Assembly: GCA_023437865.1 (NCBI GenBank)
Contig: JAEZFE010000095.1
Coordinates: forward strand, 1-5,532
DNA from: Pseudomonadota bacterium
GTDB taxonomy: Bacteria; Pseudomonadota; Alphaproteobacteria; Rhodospirillales; Magnetospirillaceae
Direction: 5' to 3'
Length of the DNA stretch: 5,532 bases
A model generated the notes under the pieces. The model searched no databases. It was not told the origin of the DNA and saw nothing but the letters and a program-made list of their open reading frames with translations. Both the position numbers and the translations under genes were made by a program. Shown here piece after piece: positions 1-4,118 of the stretch. The stretch's first letter is position 1. The number at the start of each line of letters is the position of its first letter.

Positions 1-1
1 G

Positions 2-721
2 GCGCTGACGGTCGAGGGCGAGGCGTTTCTGCCGCGCGCCCGCTGCATCCTGGCCGAAGTGACCGAAGCCGAGGCTTCGATCGCCAGTGACGACCGCCCG
101 CTCAGCGGCTTTCTGCGCGTCACCGCCTCGGCGGGGTTCGGGCGCACCCATGTGGCGCCGCTGGTGGCGGAATTCCAGCGCCAGCATCCCGACCTTCGGG
201 TCCACCTGCTGTTGACCGACACCGTGCTGGATCTGGTGGAGGAAAACATCGACGTGGCACTGCGGTTCGGCGTGCTGGCCGATTCCCGGCTGTCGGCGCG
301 ACGTCTGGCGGCCAATTGGCGGGTAGTGTGCGCCACCCCCGATTACTTGGAGCGTTATGGCCGCCCTACCGTTCCGGCCCAGCTAGGCGAGCACGAATGC
401 CTGGTCATCGGTCCCGGCAACGAGCGGGTGTGGGAATTCCTTGGCCCGGAGGGCAAGACCGCCGTGCGGGTAGGTGGGCGGCTGGCCAGCAATAACGGTG
501 AGGTGATCCACGCCTGGGCGCTGGCTGGCTTGGGGCTGGCCCTGAAATCGCTATGGGATGTGGAGGGCGATATGGCGGTGGGCCGCCTGGTGTCGGTGCT
601 TGACGACTGGCGCTCGCCCGACACCGCGCTGCATGCGGTCAGCCCGGTGGCGCGCGGCCAGTCGCCACGCGTGCGCCGGTTCACCGATTTCCTGGCCGCG
701 CGCTTGCCGCGCTTACCCTAG
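2..721 (+). CDS. LysR-type transcriptional regulator, C-terminal part (5' end outside window)
   Basis: The reading frame is open from base 2, and the 239 visible residues begin with ALTVEGEAFLPRAR. This is the end of the LysR helix-turn-helix domain and its linker helix (family form: LTxxGxxFlxrAr). The DNA-recognition helix lies upstream of the window. From about visible residue 33 (LSGFLRVTASAGFGRTHVAP) the sequence is a standard LysR substrate-binding domain: two alpha/beta lobes, the DVALRFG strand motif, and a late GLGLAL segment. LSGFLRVTA and DVALRFG resemble the CrgA/DmlR-like subgroup, but the effector cannot be read from sequence. Full-length members have about 300 residues, so roughly 60 are missing. 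An internal GTG at 59 is only a codon of the linker, not the true start. The stop (719-721) overlaps the stop of the convergent metallopeptidase gene. Targets are unknown; such regulators often control a divergent neighbour, which here would lie to the left, outside the window. Confidence 0.92.
   Translation, partial: ALTVEGEAFLPRARCILAEVTEAEASIASDDRPLSGFLRVTASAGFGRTHVAPLVAEFQRQHPDLRVHLLLTDTVLDLVEENIDVALRFGVLADSRLSARRLAANWRVVCATPDYLERYGRPTVPAQLGEHECLVIGPGNERVWEFLGPEGKTAVRVGGRLASNNGEVIHAWALAGLGLALKSLWDVEGDMAVGRLVSVLDDWRSPDTALHAVSPVARGQSPRVRRFTDFLAARLPRLP
718..721. other. shared CTAG: overlapping stop codons of two convergent genes
   Basis: The palindrome CTAG supplies the TAG stop of the LysR gene (719-721, + strand) and the TAG stop of the M48 peptidase gene (718-720, - strand). 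There is therefore no intergenic space and no room for a conventional terminator between them. Any termination signal must lie inside the opposite coding region. Confidence 0.95.
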
Positions 722-1581
722 ACCTTGGGCGAGGGGAACAGCGCCTTGAGCTCGGACCAGCCGGGGCTCGACGCGGTGCGTGCCGGGCGGGACACGCGCG
801 CCGAGGCCTCTTCGATCTTGGCGATGCGCTCGGTGGTGCCGGGATGGGTCGAGAACAGCGAGGTGGTGGCCGATCCCTCGGGATGCAGCTTCAGCAGGGT
901 ACGGAAGAAGTCGTCGGCGCGCTCGGGGTCGTGGCCGGTCTGCTGGAAGATCTTCAGGATGTGCGAATCGGCCTCGAATTCGTTGGCGCGCGAATAGCCG
1001 GTCAGGATCATGGTGTAGAGCGGGCCTTCGAGCGCGGTCAGCACTTCGCCGCCCAGGGCACCGCCGCCCAGCCAGCCCGACAGCGCCTCCTTGCCCAGGC
1101 CGCCCACCGAGGTGATCAGCGCCTGGTTGCGGATCTGCGACAGCGAATGGCCGTGATCGGCGTGACCGACCTCATGGGCGATGACCGAGGCCAACTCGTC
1201 GGGGTGGGCACACTGGCGCACCAGTTCGGAATTTACCGCGATCTTGCCGCCGGGCAGCGCCCAGGCGTTGACCTGCTTGTTGTCCACCAGGGTCACTTCC
1301 CACGGCAGGCTCTTGCGGTCGGCGGCGGCCAGGATCGGCTGGGCGAATTTGCGCAGGGCTTCCTGGGCGTTGCGGTCGGGATAGGTGCCGCCCGACTTGG
1401 TCAGGTATTCCGGGTAGAAGCTTTCGCCCATCTTGATCTCGTCGCCCTCGCCGGCGGCGTAGGCGCCGATCACCTGGGTGGCGCCGCTGATCAGCGAGCC
1501 GAGGTTGAACTGGGCGCGGGCGGGCAGCGCGGTGGCGGCACCTGCGGCGGCCAGGAGCAGGGTTCGGCGGGAGATGGTCAC
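718..1581 (-). CDS. M48 family zinc metallopeptidase, exported (Tat-type signal peptide)
   Basis: This 287-residue protein is a short, secreted M48 peptidase. Residues 1-23 form a signal peptide with a twin-arginine motif (SRRTLLL, 4-10), an Ala-rich core and an AxA site (ARA, 21-23). No lipobox cysteine is present. The HEVGH zinc motif is at 136-140, and the third ligand is in NEFEAD (Glu201). STHPGTTERI at 244-253 is the conserved C-terminal helix start of this family. There is no TPR domain, so it resembles the compact YcaL/LoiP-type proteases more than BepA. A role in periplasmic or outer-membrane protein quality control is inferred from the family. The start is a GTG at 1581-1579; an AAGGG lies about 10 nt upstream and an in-frame TAA a few codons further up blocks a longer protein. 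It converges on the LysR gene, overlapping its stop by 4 nt. Confidence 0.95.
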   Translation of the reverse strand: MTISRRTLLLAAAGAATALPARAQFNLGSLISGATQVIGAYAAGEGDEIKMGESFYPEYLTKSGGTYPDRNAQEALRKFAQPILAAADRKSLPWEVTLVDNKQVNAWALPGGKIAVNSELVRQCAHPDELASVIAHEVGHADHGHSLSQIRNQALITSVGGLGKEALSGWLGGGALGGEVLTALEGPLYTMILTGYSRANEFEADSHILKIFQQTGHDPERADDFFRTLLKLHPEGSATTSLFSTHPGTTERIAKIEEASARVSRPARTASSPGWSELKALFPSPKV

Positions 1582-1586
1582 GGATG

Positions 1587-1769
1587 TCAGCCCTTCGTCT
1601 TAACCATAGCGGCCATCACCGTAGCGGCGCCGGCACGCGTCTTGTCGAAGTGATATATCCCGGTGCCATGGTAATGCACGAGGTAAAGTTTGCACCCGGC
1701 GTCGGTACCCATGCGCTGAGGCCGGATGCCGGAGGGAGGCGGTATGCGCCCCGTCTCGAAGTTAGGCAT
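1587..1769 (-). CDS. doubtful small ORF just upstream of the M48 gene
   Basis: This 60-codon minus-strand frame (starting MPNFETGRIPP) ends only 5 nt before the GTG start of the metallopeptidase gene, and the peptidase Shine-Dalgarno falls in its last codons. That spacing is typical of translationally coupled genes, and GC at third positions in the last 40 codons is fairly high. Against it: no clear ribosome binding site at 1769 (a GGATAGG abuts the ATG), a Pro-rich N-terminus, no recognisable family, no membrane segment, and overlap with the putative promoter region. The frame is open further, to an ATG at 1841. It is listed only because of its position; it is more likely not a gene. Confidence 0.2.
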   Translation of the reverse strand: MPNFETGRIPPPSGIRPQRMGTDAGCKLYLVHYHGTGIYHFDKTRAGAATVMAAMVKTKG

Positions 1770-1784
1770 CCTATCCGATTTCGC

Positions 1785-1873
1785 GGGAGAGGCAGGCCGG
1801 CCAGTCCGGGTGAGAACCATACCGAAGGTTGCGGTGGGCACTCTCCTACCCCAATGGGTCTTGCAACCTCAGG
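1785..1873 (+). ncRNA. candidate structured RNA leader (weakly glycine-riboswitch-like)
   Basis: Several complementary blocks are packed together. AGGTTGC (1826-1832) pairs perfectly with GCAACCT (1863-1869). Inside that loop is ACCC-caat-GGGT (1848-1859). GGAGAG (1786-1791) matches CTCTCC (1841-1846), which lies in the loop of the first stem and would create a pseudoknot. CCGG-ccagt-CCGG (1797-1809) sits between. The order GGGAGAG, hairpin, ACCGAAGG, hairpin, CCTCAGGGCGGAAAGG recalls the glycine aptamer (GGAGAG ... CCGAAGG ... CTCTCAGG ... AAAGGAC). However, the near-invariant CTCTCAGG box is broken and the downstream gene is not a known glycine-pathway gene. It lies 132 nt before the start of the 2005 gene, where a leader element could act. 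The class is uncertain; a chance arrangement in GC-rich DNA is possible. Confidence 0.25.
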
Positions 1874-2004
1874 GCGGAAAGGCGCCAAATGCTGCTACGG
1901 GGAAGGCCCGATCGGCAGACAGATAAGAGCCCTTGAAGGCTCCATTTCCGCCCACCCGCTGGAGCGGCCACTGCCGGCGCTTTCCTGTCAGAGGGAGGTG
2001 TCCG

Positions 2005-2307
2005 ATGATCCTGGAACTGTCCGTGCTGGGCGGCGCCGCCGCTCTGCTGTTGATCGCCATCCGGCTGCGGCGTGAAGGCGTCCTGCTGGCCGCGGTTACG
2101 GCCTACACCAATACCACCATCTGGCTGTTGCACCGGGACCTGGCGTTCGTCTTGCCCGCCTTGAGCATCGCCATCGCGCTGGGGCTGATGGGGATCGTGC
2201 TCACCCTGCGCATCGGCGAGGTGGCGACACCCAGCGTCACAAAGCGTCACAGGGCGACTATAATAACTCCAAATAAAATGATGGAGGCGGAGAGTATAGG
2301 GCCATAG
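2005..2307 (+). CDS. small three-helix membrane protein of unknown function
   Basis: This 100-residue protein starts at the ATG at 2005 behind a good Shine-Dalgarno (GAGGGAGGTG, 1991-2000). The longer frame from 1933 has no such site and would add a non-hydrophobic N-terminus. Three hydrophobic segments are visible, at about residues 3-19, 26-42 and 47-68. Charged connectors IRLRREG (18-25) and LHRD (42-45) separate them. The size and three-helix layout resemble small subunits of membrane complexes, but no family signature was recognised. The MrpF-type GPTxxDR motif is absent. After about residue 75 the protein turns hydrophilic (TKRHRATIITPNKMMEAES), and its codons become AT-rich, unlike the GC-rich body. 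The annotated tail may therefore be read-through into former intergenic DNA after loss of an earlier stop. The body looks like a real gene; the C-terminus is less certain. Confidence 0.6.
   Translation: MILELSVLGGAAALLLIAIRLRREGVLLAAVTAYTNTTIWLLHRDLAFVLPALSIAIALGLMGIVLTLRIGEVATPSVTKRHRATIITPNKMMEAESIGP
2233..2251 (+). repeat. 9-bp direct repeat AGCGTCACA x2, 10-bp period
   Basis: AGCGTCACA occurs at 2233-2241 and again at 2243-2251, separated by one A. The 10-bp period places both copies on the same face of the helix. The repeat lies directly upstream of and across the spacer of the TATAAT box at 2259-2264. It could be a pair of protein-binding half sites for an unidentified regulator, although it also encodes residues of the tail of the upstream ORF. 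Confidence 0.45.
2236..2264 (+). promoter_or_regulatory. candidate sigma-70 promoter (GTCACA - 17 nt - TATAAT)
   Basis: A perfect -10 consensus, TATAAT (2259-2264), is preceded at 17 nt by GTCACA (2236-2241), which matches 4 of 6 positions of TTGACA. The local DNA (2258-2345) is unusually AT-rich for this window. It lies inside the 3' end of the 2005-2307 frame. It would drive transcription to the right, through the 2308-2676 leader into the 35-residue peptide gene. The -10 match is strong; no start-site data are available. Confidence 0.45.
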
Positions 2308-2340
2308 CCGTATTGCATTCATTTTGGGTCGGGCGATACA

Positions 2341-2356
2341 TTTGGGCCATGCCAAA
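2341..2356. promoter_or_regulatory. candidate operator dyad TTTGG-gccatg-CCAAA
   Basis: TTTGG (2341-2345) and CCAAA (2352-2356) form a perfect 5-bp inverted repeat around a 6-bp spacer, within the AT-richer stretch downstream of the TATAAT box. The size fits a dimeric regulator site. No known regulator consensus (such as FNR TTGAT-N4-ATCAA) matches it, so the identity is open and chance cannot be excluded. Confidence 0.25.
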
Positions 2357-2640
2357 CATGGATCGACACCACATGTCCCCGGACCATGCCCAGCCTGACT
2401 GCTTTCCTGCCCGCATTGCCCGTGCCGGGCATCATGTGGACCGGGGCGAATGGGCCAGCGGTCACGCCATCCTGGCGGGCCTGCGCAGTTGCGCGGTCCG
2501 CCGTGGCTGTCGGTTCAGCGACGGTTGCGCCGCCGCCGCCGAACTTCTGCTGTGCGACCTCCGCGGGCTGGTTGGTGGCGGAAAGGGGGCGGCCGCGTCC
2601 CAAAGCTGACACGCGACCCTGCCGGGCCGCACGGGTTATC

Positions 2641-2668
2641 CCTTTGCGTAAGCCCGCCGCCGCAAAGG
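2641..2668 (+). promoter_or_regulatory. hairpin sequestering the Shine-Dalgarno of the 35-aa gene
   Basis: CCTTTGCG (2641-2648) is the exact reverse complement of CGCAAAGG (2661-2668), leaving a 12-nt loop. The 3' arm contains the AAAGG of the Shine-Dalgarno (AAAGGAG, 2664-2670) that lies 6 nt before the ATG at 2677. When folded, most of the ribosome binding site would be paired, which would reduce translation. Upstream AAAGGG (2582-2587) and CAAAG (2601-2605) could pair with the 5' arm instead and free the site, so a two-state switch is conceivable. The 8-bp pairing is directly visible; its regulatory role is inference. Confidence 0.5.
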
Positions 2669-2676
2669 AGTAAACC

Positions 2677-2784
2677 ATGAAGACCCAGACCATTCTCAAG
2701 GCCTTCGCCCTCGATCTCTGCGCAGCCGCTATCGGCGTTTCCATCATCGCGGTGCCGATGATGTTCATGCAGGCCGTCGCGTAG
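2677..2784 (+). CDS. 35-residue single-helix membrane peptide, function unknown
   Basis: The frame begins at an ATG preceded by a strong AAAGGAG with a 6-nt spacer and encodes MKTQTILKAFALDLCAAAIG followed by 15 more hydrophobic residues ending in AVA. It has a short basic N-terminus (Lys2, Lys8), a hydrophobic stretch from about 9 to 31 with Asp13, Cys15 and Pro27, and almost no soluble tail. This architecture suits a small regulatory or structural membrane subunit, or less likely a signal-peptide-like or toxin-like peptide. It ends 35 nt from the convergent cydX stop. That proximity raises the possibility of an accessory cytochrome bd peptide, but it shows no CydX-type WYFAW motif and is on the opposite strand, so no function is claimed. 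Confidence rests on the ribosome binding site and the hydrophobic profile. Confidence 0.55.
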   Translation: MKTQTILKAFALDLCAAAIGVSIIAVPMMFMQAVA

Positions 2785-2795
2785 GTCGCGCCGCC

Positions 2796-2808
2796 GCCCC
2801 GCAGGGGC
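2796..2808. terminator. weak bidirectional hairpin between convergent genes
   Basis: GCCCC (2796-2800), gca loop, GGGGC (2804-2808) form a compact GC-only 5-bp hairpin in the 35-nt gap between the 35-residue peptide gene and cydX. No T tract follows in either direction, so it is not a typical intrinsic terminator. It may only help pausing or 3'-end protection. Confidence 0.25.
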
Positions 2809-2819
2809 CCGTGACCGTG

Positions 2820-2951
2820 TCAGTCGAGGCCATGCCCGGGATGCTTGCGGGCATGAGCTTCGTCTTCCAGGTGCATTTCCAGCCATATGCCGTTCAGGAT
2901 GGCGGCCAGCGCCGCCAGCGTGACGCCCAGTACCCAGGCGAAGTACCACAC
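2820..2951 (-). CDS. cydX: cytochrome bd oxidase small subunit CydX
   Basis: This is a 43-residue membrane peptide that begins MWYFAWVLGVTLAALAA. The MWYFAW start is the hallmark of CydX, and Glu25, at the end of the single hydrophobic helix, aligns with Glu25 of E. coli CydX. In E. coli CydX packs against CydA and stabilises the haem groups of the bd oxidase; the same role is inferred here. The start codon is GTG (2951-2949), with GGAGAGGAG immediately upstream. It lies 11 nt after the cydB stop, so it is the third gene of the operon. The C-terminal tail (from residue 26) is acidic then His-rich (HLEDEAHARKHPGHGLD) and differs from the E. coli tail. Its short length and GTG start make it easy to miss. 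Confidence 0.94.
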   Translation of the reverse strand: MWYFAWVLGVTLAALAAILNGIWLEMHLEDEAHARKHPGHGLD

Positions 2952-2962
2952 GGCTCCTCTCC

Positions 2963-4114
2963 CTAATAAAGATGCGATCCACCGCTCTCGATGTGGCTTT
3001 CGGTAATCTTGCCGCGCAGCACCCGGTAGACGAACAGGGTGTAACTGGCGACCACCGGCAGCACCACCACAGTGGCGACCAGCATGATGAACAGGGTCAG
3101 CGGGCTCGATGACGAATCCCATACCGTCAGGCCGTGGTCGGGCTGCGCCGAGCTGGGCAGGATGAACGGGAACAGCGACAGCCCGGCAGTTGCGACCACG
3201 CCCAGAACCGCCGCCGCGCTGGCGACGAAGGCCCAGCCAGGATAGCGCTTCAGCGTCAGCGTGAAGGCCGCCGCCGGGCCAAGAAAGCCCAACGCCGGCG
3301 CCAGCATCATCCACGGATAGTCCACGTAGTTGGTCAGCCAGCCGCCGGGATCGCGCGCCACCTTCTTCAGCAGCGGATTGGACGGCCCGTCGGCCAGCAG
3401 GCCCGACACCACCAGATGGCCCTCGATCCGCGTCGCCACCCAGAATCCGGCCAGTGCGAACAGCATCACCAGCGCCAGCGCGCCCACCAGCACGGCGCGG
3501 CGTGCGCGCTCTTCGATAAGGCCTTCGGTCTTGAGCGCCAGGAAGCTGCCGCCGTGCATGACCAGCATGGCCAGGCTGACCGCCCCGCACAGCAAGGCAA
3601 ACGGTTTCAGCAGGTCGAACAGCACGCCGCCTGAGAACACCACCCGCAGTTCGGGGGTGAAATGGAACGGCACGCCCAGCAGCAGATTGCCCATGGCGAC
3701 GCCGAAGATGATGGTGGGCACGAAGCCGCCGATGAACAGCGCCCAGTCCCACACCCGGCGCCACACCGTGTGCTCGACCTTGTTGCGGAAGTCGAAGCCG
3801 ACCGGGCGCAGGATCAACGCCGCCAGCACCAGCAGCAGCGGGATGTAGAAGGCCGAGAACGCGGTGGCGTAAAGCGGCGGCCAAGCGGCGAAGGCGGCCC
3901 CGCCGCCCAGAATCAGCCAGACCTGATTGCCGTCCCACACCGGGCCGATGGAATTGATGACCACGCGCCGCTCGATTTCAGTGCGCGCCACGAAAGGCAG
4001 CAGGATGGCGACGCCCATGTCGAAGCCGTCCATCACCGCAAAGCCGATCAGTACCAACCCGAGCAGCGCCCACCAGGCCAGTCTCAGCACTTCGTAATCG
4101 AGCGGCACGGTCAT
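2963..4114 (-). CDS. cydB: cytochrome bd ubiquinol oxidase subunit II (CydB)
   Basis: This 383-residue integral membrane protein is the second core subunit of cytochrome bd, which oxidises quinol and reduces O2 to water. It matches E. coli CydB throughout: DYEVLRLAWW near the start; GFAVMDGFDMG with Asp32 corresponding to E. coli Asp29; INSIGPVWDGNQVW (residues 53-66); RPVGFDFR; FIGGFVPTIIFGVAMGNLL; FPFILPSS; and a C-terminus ending HLY like the E. coli SLY. The length is normal (E. coli has 379). The start at 4114-4112 is chosen because it gives the family N-terminus and has GGAGGAG about 8 nt upstream, inside the end of cydA. The frame is open 81 codons further, but that part only overlaps cydA out of frame. 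The gap to cydA is 4 nt, so translation is probably coupled. Confidence 0.98.
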   Translation of the reverse strand: MTVPLDYEVLRLAWWALLGLVLIGFAVMDGFDMGVAILLPFVARTEIERRVVINSIGPVWDGNQVWLILGGGAAFAAWPPLYATAFSAFYIPLLLVLAALILRPVGFDFRNKVEHTVWRRVWDWALFIGGFVPTIIFGVAMGNLLLGVPFHFTPELRVVFSGGVLFDLLKPFALLCGAVSLAMLVMHGGSFLALKTEGLIEERARRAVLVGALALVMLFALAGFWVATRIEGHLVVSGLLADGPSNPLLKKVARDPGGWLTNYVDYPWMMLAPALGFLGPAAAFTLTLKRYPGWAFVASAAAVLGVVATAGLSLFPFILPSSAQPDHGLTVWDSSSSPLTLFIMLVATVVVLPVVASYTLFVYRVLRGKITESHIESGGSHLY

Positions 4115-4118
4115 GGCC

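Larger units (their letters stand above)
1582..2004. other. 423-nt stretch without a convincing gene
   Basis: This gap separates the start of the leftward M48 gene from the start of the rightward membrane protein gene, so it should contain at least the M48 promoter. No clear sigma-70 promoter pair was found; TATATC at about 1659-1654 on the minus strand is a possible -10 box without a good -35. The right half carries the inverted-repeat cluster listed separately (1785-1873) and a small hairpin, GAGCC-cttgaa-GGCTC (1927-1942). The left half overlaps a doubtful minus-strand small ORF (1587-1769). No tRNA, RNase P, tmRNA or SRP RNA hallmark was recognised. Confidence 0.6.
2308..2676. other. 369-nt stretch without a convincing gene; probable long leader
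   Basis: Between the two small membrane-protein genes no convincing coding region was found. A + strand frame from 2313 (98 codons, TTG start; ATG at 2349) has moderately high third-position GC but no ribosome binding site, no recognisable domain, and a Cys/His/Gly-rich composition, so it is treated as unsupported. Visible structure includes an inverted repeat at 2341-2356, a tight hairpin TGCCCG-tgc-CGGGCA (2417-2431) without a T tract, and the Shine-Dalgarno hairpin at 2641-2668. If the promoter at 2236-2264 is real, this stretch is a leader of about 400 nt for the 2677 gene. Confidence 0.5.

Noticed and set aside
698..712. GCGCG-cttgc-CGCGC hairpin near the end of the LysR gene as a terminator
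   Set aside because: Only 5 bp, inside coding sequence, with no T tract; common by chance in DNA of this GC content.
844..1653. 269-codon + strand frame antisense to the M48 gene
   Set aside because: It mirrors the peptidase gene, which has a signal peptide, HEVGH and EFEAD motifs. The antisense product is Gly/Gln-rich with no domain and is a by-product of GC-rich codon use.
2005..2307. Assignment of the three-helix protein to MrpF/MnhF antiporter subunits
   Set aside because: Size and helix number agree, but the family GPTxxDR-type motif is missing and no other Mrp genes are nearby.
2313..2609. 98-codon + strand frame between the two small membrane protein genes
   Set aside because: TTG start (or ATG at 2349) without a ribosome binding site and with no recognisable family. 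Third-position GC is only moderately high, so kept as non-coding.
2319..2768. 149-codon minus-strand frame
   Set aside because: No recognisable domain. It is antisense to the better supported 35-residue peptide gene, which has a strong Shine-Dalgarno, and its sequence is low-complexity in the middle.
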